A stretch of 64,000 nucleotides of DNA from an uncultured Aquimarina sp. Lineage in GTDB: Bacteria > Bacteroidota > Bacteroidia > Flavobacteriales > Flavobacteriaceae. Position 1 is the stretch's first letter. Each line of letters starts with the position of its first letter. Below the pieces are notes generated by a model. It made no database searches, was not told the origin of the DNA, and was given only the letters and a program-made list of their open reading frames with translations. Below, piece by piece: positions 33,891 through 43,471 of the stretch. The stretch lies in the NCBI GenBank assembly GCA_947496555.1, contig CANMDH010000030.1, positions 1 through 64,000 on the forward strand, in the 5' to 3' direction. The position numbers and the translations under genes are program-made.

Positions 33891-35243
33891 ATGAATTTCA
33901 AAAAAACCATATTGATTTTCATAGGGACTCTTATATCCCTGTTTAACCACAGCAATGCTCAACAAATTGAGAATCAAAAGACCAAATCTTTTCCAAACAA
34001 ATCCTTGAAATGGTATTTAAGCGAAGATCAAAATCACTGGATTGGAATACATACCTATGTTCAATTATCCGGTAGAGTTAACCAAAATAATCCTGGTAGT
34101 TTGGTTAATGATGAATTAGAAAAAACAACTGCAGACATATCGATTCGAAGATTTCGTATTGGTGCCAAAAGTCAGGTTTCAGATCACCTTTTTATATATA
34201 CACAATTCGGAACAAACAACCTCAATTATATTTCCTCTAAAGGACCTTCTATAAAACTCTTGGACGCATATGCCGAATATAATTTTTCGGAAAAATTTAG
34301 CATTGGCGGTGGTAAATCCTTATGGAATGGCTTATCCCGTTTTTCTGCACCAAGTACTTCCAAATTAATGGTAATTGATGTTCCGTTTATCGCGCTTCCT
34401 ACAGTAAACACAACCGATGATCTATTGCGAAACCTCAGTATTTTTACCAAAGGTAAACTTTATAAGTTCGACTATCGATTCTTGGTATCCAAACCATTTC
34501 CTATACCCACAAATGGTACTATTCCTACTGATCCAAAAGAAGGTGTCGCCGAGTTTACCAGAAGCCCCTCTAACATGCAGTATGCAGGGTATGTGAAATA
34601 TGAGTTCTTAGAATCCGAAAGCAACAAATATGCTTCCCATCCTGGAACATATCTAGGGACAAAAAAGATACTCTCTTTTGGTTTGGGATACAAATTTCAG
34701 CCTGATGCCCTTTGTTCACTTAATCAAGGGCAAGAGAGGTTTCACAATATGAATTTACTTTCTGCCGATATATTTCTTGATCTACCTATTAACAAAAAGA
34801 AAGGCACTGTATTAACTTCATATCTGGGGGTTTTCGAATATGATTTTGGCCCAAATTATTTACGTTCAATTGGGGCCAATAATTCAACAAATGGTTTGGA
34901 TTCAGAAAATGCTTCTTTGAACGGTAAGGGAAATGCATTTCCTGTTTTAGGAACAGGAACTTCATTACTCTACCAACTGGGGTATTTGTTTCCAAAAATG
35001 GGTAAAAATAATAGTACAGGACAACTGCAACCCTATGGAAGAATTCAATATTCGGATTTTGATCGGTTGTCTGATCCAATGACAGCTCTTGATCTGGGGA
35101 TTAACTGGTTTTTGAATGGCCATTTATCTAAATTCAGCTTTAATGCCCAAAATCGTCCTATATTTTACAGCCAAGAAAATGACTTTAAGGAAGATGATCG
35201 CAAATGGATGTTTGTACTACAATATCAGTTTAGAATACAATAG
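33891..35243 (+). CDS. Outer-membrane porin
   Basis: The 450-residue protein has a signal peptide ending near NHSNAQQ, followed by beta-barrel-like alternating strands and the terminal aromatic pattern LQYQFRIQ of outer-membrane proteins. The pattern RRFRIGAKSQVSDHLFIYTQFG resembles phosphate-selective or OprO/P-type porins. It lies between pckA and a second porin, and no TGAYA box with the correct spacing lies before it. The substrate is unknown. Confidence 0.75.
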   Translation: MNFKKTILIFIGTLISLFNHSNAQQIENQKTKSFPNKSLKWYLSEDQNHWIGIHTYVQLSGRVNQNNPGSLVNDELEKTTADISIRRFRIGAKSQVSDHLFIYTQFGTNNLNYISSKGPSIKLLDAYAEYNFSEKFSIGGGKSLWNGLSRFSAPSTSKLMVIDVPFIALPTVNTTDDLLRNLSIFTKGKLYKFDYRFLVSKPFPIPTNGTIPTDPKEGVAEFTRSPSNMQYAGYVKYEFLESESNKYASHPGTYLGTKKILSFGLGYKFQPDALCSLNQGQERFHNMNLLSADIFLDLPINKKKGTVLTSYLGVFEYDFGPNYLRSIGANNSTNGLDSENASLNGKGNAFPVLGTGTSLLYQLGYLFPKMGKNNSTGQLQPYGRIQYSDFDRLSDPMTALDLGINWFLNGHLSKFSFNAQNRPIFYSQENDFKEDDRKWMFVLQYQFRIQ

Positions 35244-35289
35244 CATTTCTTCTGAAGAAAATCTTATCAATTAATAAATCTTTAACACA

Positions 35290-35332
35290 TGACAAATATC
35301 ATGTTTTAACAAAAATTATAGATCAACATTTG
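35290..35332 (+). promoter_or_regulatory. TGAYA-box promoter of the porin-nap unit
   Basis: TGACAAATATCA (35290-35301) is followed after 23 bases by AACATTTG (35325-35332). It precedes the second porin and may drive the nitrate reductase genes that follow on the same strand. Confidence 0.72.
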
Positions 35333-35356
35333 TGATACTAAACCAATATTACATTT

Positions 35357-36643
35357 TTGATGAAAATAAGCAAACCACTTCTCACCTTCTTCTTTATAAT
35401 TTTTACAACCAACACATTTTCACAATTAACAGTCGATGCCGATCTAAGAGCCCGATTCGAATACCGACACGGTTTTAACAATTTGTTCCCAGATGATGCA
35501 GATCCCGCCGCTTTTGTAACGCAACGTTCAAGACTTAATATCGGATACCAACAAGAAAGACTTAAGTTATTTCTTAGCGTTCAGGATGTGAGTACCTGGG
35601 GTGATACACGCCAAATATTACTTAATGATGGAAACGATTCTTTTTCGTTGTTCCAAGCTTGGGGACAAATTTTCCTTGATGAAAACTGGTCCCTCAAAGC
35701 AGGAAGGCAAGTAATCTCTTATGATGATCAACGTATTTTTGGTGGGCTAGATTGGGCCATGCAAGGACGTTTTCATGATGCTGCGTTGATTAAGTATGAA
35801 AGTGAAACATTTAAAGCCGATGTTGGAGCCGCTTTCAGCCAAGAAGGGCAACCCAACGAAGGTACAGGATTCAATATTCAGGGATTCTTTACGTACAAAG
35901 CAATGCAATATGCGTATCTAAAAAAGAACTGGGAAAAGACTTCTGCCAGCTTCCTCTTTTTGAATACTGGATTTCAAAAATTTACCGGAGTAGCTAATGA
36001 TGAACCCGATGGAACTTTTTATAGACAAACAGCAGGTTCTTACTTCATATTCCCCGTTGGTAAAATCAATTTTGCAGGTAGCGCTTATTATCAATTCGGA
36101 AAAGCTGATGCCGATACAGACCTAAGCGCCTATCAAGCTTCTCTGGAAGCTACCTATAAACCAGGAAAAATACTTTATGGATTGGGTATAGAGGTATTAA
36201 GTGGTACCGATCAGGATGGAGACGATAAAAACAAATCTTTCTTTCCCCTCTATGGTACCAATCATAAATTCAATGGATATATGGATTACTTCTATGTTGG
36301 AAATCATGCCAATAACGTAGGGCTGAATGACGTATATGGTAAAGTCGTTTTTACAACCGGAGAGAAATCTAATTTGTTATTAAAAGGGCACTACTTCATG
36401 GCAAATGCAGATCTTACAGGAGATGAAGATAAGTATCTAGGTACCGAGGTAGATCTTGTTTTTACACAAAAGATCATAAAAAATGTAAAACTGAATTTGG
36501 GATATTCTCATATGTTCGCTTCAGAAAGCATGAGTCTTATTAAAGCCGGAAGACCTCATGACAATACCAACAACTGGGGTTGGGCACAATTGATTATCAA
36601 CCCTAATCTTTTTACCACAGATTTTAAAAAGAATATTGAATAA
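35357..36643 (+). CDS. Alginate-export-family outer-membrane porin
   Basis: The 428-residue protein has a signal peptide (to about TNTFSQ) and barrel features of the AlgE/alginate export fold. These include LTVDADLRARFEYRHG, VTQRSRLNIGYQQERLKLFLSVQDV and LKAGRQVISYDDQRIFGGLDW. Members often occur next to nitrate or nitrite reductase genes and may carry anions across the outer membrane. It has a TGAYA box and lies 119 bases before napD, so uptake of nitrate is a reasonable guess. Confidence 0.8.
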   Translation: MMKISKPLLTFFFIIFTTNTFSQLTVDADLRARFEYRHGFNNLFPDDADPAAFVTQRSRLNIGYQQERLKLFLSVQDVSTWGDTRQILLNDGNDSFSLFQAWGQIFLDENWSLKAGRQVISYDDQRIFGGLDWAMQGRFHDAALIKYESETFKADVGAAFSQEGQPNEGTGFNIQGFFTYKAMQYAYLKKNWEKTSASFLFLNTGFQKFTGVANDEPDGTFYRQTAGSYFIFPVGKINFAGSAYYQFGKADADTDLSAYQASLEATYKPGKILYGLGIEVLSGTDQDGDDKNKSFFPLYGTNHKFNGYMDYFYVGNHANNVGLNDVYGKVVFTTGEKSNLLLKGHYFMANADLTGDEDKYLGTEVDLVFTQKIIKNVKLNLGYSHMFASESMSLIKAGRPHDNTNNWGWAQLIINPNLFTTDFKKNIE

Positions 36644-36762
36644 AAATACCTACCTTATTAAACCGATAATGAGGAGGTTGTATTTGAAAAATAAATTTTT
36701 CAAAGAAAGAAATAGAAAATATCGATTCTAGATACTATTACAAAGAACCTTAAACCAAAAAT

Positions 36763-37002
36763 ATGCCTATCAAGAGTTATTTGGCCCACCCACATTCAGG
36801 CAAGAAAGAAGAACTCATTCAAGCACTATCTTCCATAGAACAATGTGAAATCATGCCCGCACAAAACAAAGATGTTCTCATTTTGATCACTGAAACCGAA
36901 GATAAGGTAGAAGAAGCTATTCTAAAAGAAAAACTAGATACCATTGAAAGCTTAAAGTTACTGGCAATGGTTTCTGGATTTAATACACCACAAAATAATT
37001 AA
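36763..37002 (+). CDS. napD: NapD-type chaperone
   Basis: The 79-residue protein has the NapD ferredoxin-like fold with YLAHPHSGKKEELIQALSSIEQCEI and a typical end in VSGFN. NapD binds the Tat signal of NapA and holds it until the cofactor has been inserted. It ends only 4 bases before napA, consistent with this role. Confidence 0.87.
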   Translation: MPIKSYLAHPHSGKKEELIQALSSIEQCEIMPAQNKDVLILITETEDKVEEAILKEKLDTIESLKLLAMVSGFNTPQNN

Positions 37003-37006
37003 TCGT

Positions 37007-39334
37007 ATGTATACCTCTCTAACCAATAGAAGAAAATTTATCAAGAGAATGGCCATGTTATCTGCAATGACTGCAGCAGCAACTATGTTTCCGGGAATAT
37101 TATTTGCAGACGAACAAGAAAAAGGGATTCCTAACAATGCCAACTTGGATTGGAAAAAAGCTCCATGTAGATTTTGTGGTGTTGGATGTGGTGTTCTCGT
37201 TGGGACCGAAAATGGAAAAGCAGTTGCGGTAAAAGGTGATCCTAAATCTCCCGTAAACAAAGGGCTTTGCTGTGTAAAAGGATACCATTCTATTATGGCG
37301 CTATACGGTAAAGATCGTTTAACCAAGCCATTGGTGAAGAAAAATGGGCAATATGTTGAAACATCGATGGAAGAGGCTCTAGATTTAGTTGCTTCCAAAA
37401 TGAAAGAAACTATAAAAGATCATGGTAAAGATGCCGTATCCATTTATGGATCCGGACAATGGACTATTCCAGATGGCTATGCCGCTTCAAAACTTTTTAA
37501 AGGCTGTATAGGAACCAATAATGTTGAAGCCAATGCTCGTTTATGCATGGCCAGTGCAGTAACCGGTTTCTTAACCTCATTTGGTATAGATGAACCCATG
37601 GGATGTTATGAAGATATCGATTATGCTGATGTGTTTTTCTTATGGGGAAACAACATGGCCGAAATGCATCCGGTTTTATTCTCCAGGCTATTGGATCAAC
37701 GACAGAAAAGAGGAGTGAAAATCATAGACTTTGCTACCAGAACCACAAGAACCAGTAAAGCATCAGATAAATCTATTTTGTTTAAACCTCAAACCGATTT
37801 GGCAGTTGCTAATGCAATTTGCTACGAGATTATCAAAAATGGATGGGTAAACACATCTTTTGTAGAAAAACATTGTAACTTCAACAAAGGTTTGACCAAT
37901 ATGGGTTACGGTCTCGAGGATAATTATAAATTTAAAGACAAACCCGAAAAAATTGATTTTGCTGCTTTTAAAAAATTCCTTGAAGATTACACTCCAGAAA
38001 AAGTTGAAAAAATATCTGGAGTATCTGTCAAGGATATTAAGTATATGGCAGCGTATTATGGAGATCCCAATAAAAAAATAATGTCACTTTGGTGCATGGG
38101 TATGAACCAACATTCTCGTGGTACCTGGATCAATAACCTTGTGTATAACATTCATTTATTGACAGGAAAAATCTCTACACCAGGTAATAGTCCGTTTTCT
38201 TTAACAGGACAACCTAGTGCATGTGGTACAGTAAGAGAGGTAGGTACCCTAACTCACAAACTACCTCATGGCGTGGTAATGAACAAAAAACATCGCGAAT
38301 TTGCAGCCAAAATATGGGATGTTCCTGTTGAAAATATTCCATCTAAGCCCACGTATCATACGGTAGAAATGTTTCGGGCGCTAGATAGAGGAGATATCCG
38401 TTTTATGTGGATACAGGTAACCAATCCAATGGTAACGATGCCTAAGCTAAAACGCTACAGAGATGGTGCTAAAAAGGAAGGACGTTTTATTGTCGTTTCT
38501 GATATATACCCAACACCGACTACAGACATAGCGGATGTAATCTTACCATCTGCGATGTGGATCGAAAGAGAAGGGCTTTACGGAAATTCAGAAAGAAGAA
38601 CACAACATTTTGAACAAATGGTAAATCCTCCTGGAGAAGCCATGAGTGATACTTGGCAAATTATCGAAGTTGCAAAACGTATGGGATATGAAAAGCAATT
38701 CTACTATAAAGAAGAAACACATATAGAAGAAATTTATACAGAATATCGTAAGCATCATGACAACAAGAAACACAATATGGCTCCTTTAGAAGTACTTAAA
38801 TCGGAGTCAGGAGTATTGTGGCCTTATGTTGATGGAAAATCTACCAAATGGAGATTTAATGCCAAATACGATCCTGCATGTAGTAATGGTGAAGATTTTC
38901 ATTTCTATGGAAAACCAGACGGAAAAGCCATCATTTGGCAACGCCCGTACGAACCTGCTGCCGAAGAACCGGATAGCGAATATCCTTATTGGTTAAATAC
39001 AGGTCGTGTGGTAGAACACTGGCATACCGGATCCATGACAAGAAGAATTCCAGTATTACACAAAGCCATGCCACATGCGTATGTAGAGTTACATCCTGAT
39101 GATGCAAAACGTATGCAGATTAAAACAGGTGATAATGTAAAGCTAACCACCAGGCGTGGAGAGATTATACTTCCCGCTTCTATAAATCAAAGAGGAGTGC
39201 CCGCACCAATGCAAGTTTTTGTACCCTTCTTTGATGAAAATCTACTAATTAACGATATCACATTGGATTCCTTTTGTCCAATTTCCAAAGAACCGGATTA
39301 TAAAAAATGTGCCGTTAAAGTAGAAAAAGCATAG
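37007..39334 (+). CDS. napA: Periplasmic nitrate reductase catalytic subunit NapA
   Basis: NapA reduces nitrate to nitrite in the periplasm. The protein has a Tat signal (NRRKFIKRMAM), a 4Fe-4S site CRFCGVGCG (Cys 54, 57 and 61) with a fourth Cys near 88, and the molybdenum-ligand Cys180 in ANARLCMASAV. The C-terminal MGD-binding region contains LNTGRVVEHWHTGSMTRR, typical of NapA and assimilatory nitrate reductases. Adjacent napD and a NapB-like cytochrome favour NapA. It depends on the cofactor operon at the window start. Confidence 0.93.
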   Translation: MYTSLTNRRKFIKRMAMLSAMTAAATMFPGILFADEQEKGIPNNANLDWKKAPCRFCGVGCGVLVGTENGKAVAVKGDPKSPVNKGLCCVKGYHSIMALYGKDRLTKPLVKKNGQYVETSMEEALDLVASKMKETIKDHGKDAVSIYGSGQWTIPDGYAASKLFKGCIGTNNVEANARLCMASAVTGFLTSFGIDEPMGCYEDIDYADVFFLWGNNMAEMHPVLFSRLLDQRQKRGVKIIDFATRTTRTSKASDKSILFKPQTDLAVANAICYEIIKNGWVNTSFVEKHCNFNKGLTNMGYGLEDNYKFKDKPEKIDFAAFKKFLEDYTPEKVEKISGVSVKDIKYMAAYYGDPNKKIMSLWCMGMNQHSRGTWINNLVYNIHLLTGKISTPGNSPFSLTGQPSACGTVREVGTLTHKLPHGVVMNKKHREFAAKIWDVPVENIPSKPTYHTVEMFRALDRGDIRFMWIQVTNPMVTMPKLKRYRDGAKKEGRFIVVSDIYPTPTTDIADVILPSAMWIEREGLYGNSERRTQHFEQMVNPPGEAMSDTWQIIEVAKRMGYEKQFYYKEETHIEEIYTEYRKHHDNKKHNMAPLEVLKSESGVLWPYVDGKSTKWRFNAKYDPACSNGEDFHFYGKPDGKAIIWQRPYEPAAEEPDSEYPYWLNTGRVVEHWHTGSMTRRIPVLHKAMPHAYVELHPDDAKRMQIKTGDNVKLTTRRGEIILPASINQRGVPAPMQVFVPFFDENLLINDITLDSFCPISKEPDYKKCAVKVEKA

Positions 39335-39337
39335 ACT

Positions 39338-40039
39338 ATGAGAAAAAGACTAGGTATCATATCACTGTTTACGCTTTTGTTTTTAGCCTTCATTATTATC
39401 TGGAACTATAGCTATCAAACAGGACTAAAAGAAGCGTACATTCCTATAGAAAATGGTAATGGCAATGGGGTGTTTCTATCAGAGAATGGAGTTTTTGAAA
39501 ACTTACAACTTGTTTTGGATTATGCCAATATGCCTGTCGATGAAAATCATCAAAGGACATTAGAGACTTATTATGACAACCGGGCATACTATGGTGCTCC
39601 GCCCAGTATTCCCCATCTCGTAAAGGAGGAGATGAGTATGGGAGGTAATACCTGTTTGCAATGTCATCAAAATGGAGGTTTTGTAGCCAAGTTTAAGGCT
39701 TATGCACCCATTACTCCTCATCCCGAAATGATCAATTGCAGACAATGTCATGTGGCGCAAAATACCGAAAGCTTTTTTAAGCAAACCGCCTTTGCCAAAA
39801 ATCAAGCTCCAAAAGTAGGTGTAAATAATGCATTACCAGGTAGCCCCCCTATGATTCCACATCAAATACAAATGCGAGAGAATTGTCTGTCCTGTCATGC
39901 TGGGCCAGCGGCACCCAAAGAAATTAGAGTGACTCATCCTGAGCGTATTAATTGCATGCAATGTCATGTCCCAAATAATACCCAACCCGAGATAGATACA
40001 GCCATTTTTACCAGAGATAACAAAAATTATGATGAATAA
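39338..40039 (+). CDS. napB: NapB-like tetraheme cytochrome, internally duplicated
   Basis: The protein has one N-terminal membrane or signal segment and four CxxCH sites (CLQCH, CRQCH, CLSCH, CMQCH). The two halves repeat the same pattern: PPSIPHL...CLQCH...HPEMINCRQCHV and PPMIPHQ...CLSCH...HPERINCMQCHV. Normal NapB is one such diheme unit of about 150 residues. It is probably the electron donor to NapA, and the duplication gives a longer heme chain. It overlaps the next cytochrome gene by 11 bases. Confidence 0.82.
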   Translation: MRKRLGIISLFTLLFLAFIIIWNYSYQTGLKEAYIPIENGNGNGVFLSENGVFENLQLVLDYANMPVDENHQRTLETYYDNRAYYGAPPSIPHLVKEEMSMGGNTCLQCHQNGGFVAKFKAYAPITPHPEMINCRQCHVAQNTESFFKQTAFAKNQAPKVGVNNALPGSPPMIPHQIQMRENCLSCHAGPAAPKEIRVTHPERINCMQCHVPNNTQPEIDTAIFTRDNKNYDE

Positions 40040-40658
40040 ACATATACTATATATTCTAACCTGTGTGTTTTTCTGTTTGTTTACCCTTTGTTCATGTAAA
40101 CATGGTGAAGGAGAATATCACAACATTACGGATAAAATAGAAGCTGAAAGTAAAAATTATCACGGCACCTCTATTTCTTCAGAATCGTTATTAGAGGGTA
40201 TTCATACCATAGAAATTACCGAAGGGAAACATACTTTCTTGATTCCAGAACGTAAAAGCAAAATAACCTCGTATGCATGTACAGAATGCCATAGCAAGCC
40301 GTTAAGCGACATGCAAAATACCGAGGAGGCAAAAAAAGCACATTGGGATATAAAATTAACACACGCAGACCTAAATACTATGAATTGTATTACCTGTCAT
40401 AACGGTGCTGACATGAATAATCTACAAAGTTTAACAGGTAGCTCCATTGATTTTAACCGAAGTTACAAGTTATGTAGTCAATGTCATAGCAGACAGTTTG
40501 AGGATTGGAAAGGCGGTGCTCATGGTAAAAAAGTAGCAGGATGGGCTCCTCCAAGAGCATCAATGACCTGCGTAAATTGCCACAACCCGCATAAACCTGG
40601 TTTTGAAACCAGATGGCCCTCAAGTTATAATACTCAAAAAATAAAAGAAAGAGAATAA
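40029..40658 (+). CDS. Multiheme cytochrome c lipoprotein of the nap operon
   Basis: The 209-residue protein has a lipoprotein signal (FTLCSCKHGEG) and four heme sites, CTECH, CITCH, CSQCH and CVNCH, plus extra His residues that could act as distal ligands. It resembles small tetraheme proteins of the NrfB/DmsE type. It is probably anchored at a membrane and passes electrons between the quinol-oxidising module and NapB/NapA. It is followed by a palindromic repeat. Confidence 0.8.
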   Translation: MMNKHILYILTCVFFCLFTLCSCKHGEGEYHNITDKIEAESKNYHGTSISSESLLEGIHTIEITEGKHTFLIPERKSKITSYACTECHSKPLSDMQNTEEAKKAHWDIKLTHADLNTMNCITCHNGADMNNLQSLTGSSIDFNRSYKLCSQCHSRQFEDWKGGAHGKKVAGWAPPRASMTCVNCHNPHKPGFETRWPSSYNTQKIKERE

Positions 40659-40688
40659 CATAAAATTGAAGAAACAATATAACATACC

Positions 40689-40750
40689 TGTCACACTGAG
40701 CGTAGTCGAAGTGTATAATGAAAAATATCTCGACTCCGCTCGATATGACG
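40689..40750. repeat. Flavobacterial palindromic repeat inside the nap operon
   Basis: The arms TGTCACACTGAGCGTAGTC(GAAGTG) (40689-40713) and 40729-40750, containing CTCGACTCCGCTC, form an imperfect hairpin. This repeat type is widespread between genes in Flavobacteria. Here it separates the cytochrome gene from the Fe-S gene and may act as a processing or partial termination site. Confidence 0.7.
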
Positions 40751-40778
40751 GAGCATTCAACTTTATAAATATTAATTT

Positions 40779-41897
40779 ATGAGTGATAACAAAAAATGGT
40801 TCTCTCTAGACCTTAGTAGTCCCAAAAAGCAATCTACAGGATCATGTGGTTGTGGAAAAACTTCCGGAGGGTGTGGTTCTCATACCAACGATCAAATTAG
40901 TGATGAAGATTTTGATGCTGCTGTAGATGCTGCCATTGGTGAAGAGCGAAAAAAAGATGGATTTGACCAAGTTTTTGATGTAAAAATGGATCGCCGTACT
41001 GCTTTTAGACAATTGACAGCCAGCTTAATGATTGGAGCTGGAGCTGTAAGTACATCATGTAGTGTTACCACTGGAGAAAATACCAAAGAAAAAGCACAAA
41101 TAGACTGGGAAGAACAATTCAAGGGCAACTACAAATTGATGACAGATGAAGAACGAAATGCCACAGTAGAACGATTGGTTCGCTCCTACCAATTACGTAA
41201 AAAGAAGAACATTAATATGTCTTCTCAAAATGCTGAAAAAGATGTGCTATTTGGGTATGCATTTAATATTTCTAAATGTCAGGGATACATGGATTGTGTA
41301 AGTGCCTGTGTAGAAGAAAACAATCAGGATCGAAATTCGCAAATGCAGTACATACGTATTCACGAAATGAAAGATGGAAAAGGGCTTAAGTTCGATGAAG
41401 CCGATGATAATTATTACCACGAAGTCCCGGCTGAAGGACATTTCTATATGGGAACACAATGTTTTCATTGTGATAATCCGCCCTGTGTCGATGTGTGTCC
41501 CGTGCAAGCCACCTGGAGAGAGGACGATGGACTCGTAGTAATTGATTATGACTGGTGTGTTGGCTGTAGATATTGTATGGCTGCCTGCCCATATGACGGT
41601 CGACGGTTTAACTGGAGCACCCCAAAAGTTCCTGAAAATGAAATCAATAAAAATCAGCACTATTTAGGCAATCGCATGCGTAAAAAAGGGGTAATGGAAA
41701 AATGTACATTCTGTGTGCAGCGCTCTAGAGCTGGTAAAAATCCAGCATGTGTCGATGCATGCCCTACCGGTGCAAGGATTTTTGGAAATTTATTAGATCC
41801 CAAAAGTACCATACGCTGGGTATTAGAAAACAAAAAAGTGTTTAGACTAAAAGAAGATCTTGGGACAGAACCAAAGTTCTGGTACTTTATGGATTGA
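40779..41897 (+). CDS. Fe-S electron transfer subunit (NrfC/PsrB type)
   Basis: The 372-residue protein has an unusual Cys-rich start (CGCGKTSGGCG), then a twin-arginine segment DRRTAFRQL with a lipobox-like end. Three or four 4Fe-4S motifs follow: CQGYMDCVSAC, CFHCDNPPCVDVCP, CVGCRYCMAACP and CTFCVQ...CVDACP. This is the architecture of NrfC, PsrB and DmsB-like subunits that take electrons from an NrfD-type membrane protein. The next gene encodes that partner. NapC is not seen, so this pair probably replaces it. Confidence 0.87.
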   Translation: MSDNKKWFSLDLSSPKKQSTGSCGCGKTSGGCGSHTNDQISDEDFDAAVDAAIGEERKKDGFDQVFDVKMDRRTAFRQLTASLMIGAGAVSTSCSVTTGENTKEKAQIDWEEQFKGNYKLMTDEERNATVERLVRSYQLRKKKNINMSSQNAEKDVLFGYAFNISKCQGYMDCVSACVEENNQDRNSQMQYIRIHEMKDGKGLKFDEADDNYYHEVPAEGHFYMGTQCFHCDNPPCVDVCPVQATWREDDGLVVIDYDWCVGCRYCMAACPYDGRRFNWSTPKVPENEINKNQHYLGNRMRKKGVMEKCTFCVQRSRAGKNPACVDACPTGARIFGNLLDPKSTIRWVLENKKVFRLKEDLGTEPKFWYFMD

Positions 41898-41913
41898 TCA
41901 AAAATATACTCAA

Positions 41914-43134
41914 ATGAGAAGACTTAAAGTTTTTGTAAGCTTAGTAAAAGATAGCCTAGATACCACCACACAGGGATCCAAAAAATACCATATCTGGATG
42001 GCATTCCTGACCTTTGTGATGCTTGTGGGCATGTATTGTTATTCGGTGCAGTTAGAATTTGGTTTAAGTGCAACCGGGATGACCGATCGCGTGAGTTGGG
42101 GATTATACATCTCTAATTTTACATTTTTGGTTGGGGTTGCAGCAGCAGCTGTAATGCTAGTGATGCCTACATATGTATTAAAGGATATAGATTTTAAACA
42201 AGCCGTACTTATTGGTGAAGGATTGGCTGTAGCGGCACTCATTATGTGTTTGGCTTTTGTAGTTGCCGATATGGGAGGACCTTCAGTATTATGGCACATG
42301 ATACCTGGGATTGGAGTGTTTAATTTCCCAAATTCTATGCTCACCTGGGATGTTATTGTTCTTAATGGATATTTATTTTTGAATATTTCGATCCCTTTTT
42401 ACATATTATTCAGACGTTATCAAGGAAAAACTCCAGACCCTAAAATATATGTTCCGGGAGCAATCTTGTCCGTTTTTTGGGCAGTAGCCATTCACCTGGT
42501 AACAGCTTTTTTATATCAGGGATTACAAGCAAGGCCGTTTTGGAACAATGCACTATTAGGCCCTCGATTCTTAGCGTCAGCATTTGCCGCTGGACCTGCT
42601 CTAATTATTTTGGTGCTGGCAATTATCAGGAACTTTACAGAATTTAAAATTGAAGACAAAACCATTAAGAAAATCGGAATGATCGTTGCTGTGGCTGCTC
42701 AGATCAACCTGATCATGTTGGTATCCGAATTATTTAAAGAATTTTATGCCCCAACACATCATAGTGAAAGTGCCTATTATTTATTCTTCGGTTTGCAAGG
42801 TAAAACAGCTTTACTACCTTGGATTTGGACTGCAATCCCGTTAAACATATTGGCAACTATCATTCTTACCTTCGGTAAACTACGTAATAATCTGAATGTA
42901 TTATATTTTGCTTGTTTCATTCTATTTATAGCTATCTGGATAGAAAAAGGATTTGGATTAATTGTACCAGGATTTATCCCTGGGCCTTATGGAAAAATTT
43001 CGGAATACACCCCAACAGGAATCGAGATAGGAGTAACTATTGGGATATGGGCCCTGGGAGCTTTTATATTTACAATTTTGGCCAAAACAGCAATCAAAAT
43101 AGAAACTGGAAGGTTACAATTCAAAGGAAAATAA
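41914..43134 (+). CDS. NrfD/PsrC-type quinol-oxidising membrane subunit
   Basis: The protein of about 406 residues has eight to ten membrane helices and NrfD-family features (MLTWDVIVLNGYLFLN, HSESAYYLFFGLQGKTALLPW, GFGLIVPGFIPGP). It should oxidise menaquinol and pass electrons to the Fe-S subunit. An in-frame ATG at 41860 overlaps the upstream gene. The ATG at 41914 (MRRLKVFVSL) fits better, as it lies 16 bases after the stop of the Fe-S gene. It is the last gene of the nap set. Confidence 0.87.
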   Translation: MRRLKVFVSLVKDSLDTTTQGSKKYHIWMAFLTFVMLVGMYCYSVQLEFGLSATGMTDRVSWGLYISNFTFLVGVAAAAVMLVMPTYVLKDIDFKQAVLIGEGLAVAALIMCLAFVVADMGGPSVLWHMIPGIGVFNFPNSMLTWDVIVLNGYLFLNISIPFYILFRRYQGKTPDPKIYVPGAILSVFWAVAIHLVTAFLYQGLQARPFWNNALLGPRFLASAFAAGPALIILVLAIIRNFTEFKIEDKTIKKIGMIVAVAAQINLIMLVSELFKEFYAPTHHSESAYYLFFGLQGKTALLPWIWTAIPLNILATIILTFGKLRNNLNVLYFACFILFIAIWIEKGFGLIVPGFIPGPYGKISEYTPTGIEIGVTIGIWALGAFIFTILAKTAIKIETGRLQFKGK

Positions 43135-43213
43135 ATACTTTTTCAATTAATAATTCAACAAAAGTTAAATTTTACTGGTAATTGAGCCCGTACTTTCTTT
43201 TCAAAATAAAACC

Positions 43214-43256
43214 TGACAAATGTCATTTTTTAAGAAAAGGTTCACACATACTTTTG
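43214..43256 (+). promoter_or_regulatory. TGAYA-box promoter of the cbb3 operon
   Basis: The perfect consensus TGACAAATGTCA (43214-43225) is followed after 23 bases by a perfect -7 box TACTTTTG (43249-43256), 19 bases before the ccoS start codon. The cbb3 oxidase is the classical target of FNR/ANR/FixK regulators. Confidence 0.8.
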
Positions 43257-43275
43257 AGGCATAATCAAAATAAGT

Positions 43276-43470
43276 ATGGGTGTTATTTATGTACTCTTAA
43301 CGATTAGCATTGTTGTTGCCATTATCTTTTTCGTAGCATTCATTTTTTCGGTTAGAAATGGTCAGTACGATGACGTCTATACTCCTTCTGTACGTATGCT
43401 TTTTGAAGACGAACTCGTAAAAGAAAGCAAGGAAAAATCTTCAGTACCACCTAAAACTAAACAATCTTAA
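43276..43470 (+). CDS. ccoS: cbb3 oxidase assembly protein CcoS
   Basis: The 64-residue protein has one N-terminal membrane helix (about residues 3-25) followed by the conserved FSVRNGQYDD, which is the CcoS signature, and a short cytoplasmic tail. CcoS is needed for cofactor insertion into cbb3 oxidase. It is the first gene of the operon and ends 1 base before the ccoNO start codon. Confidence 0.9.
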   Translation: MGVIYVLLTISIVVAIIFFVAFIFSVRNGQYDDVYTPSVRMLFEDELVKESKEKSSVPPKTKQS

Positions 43471-43471
43471 T

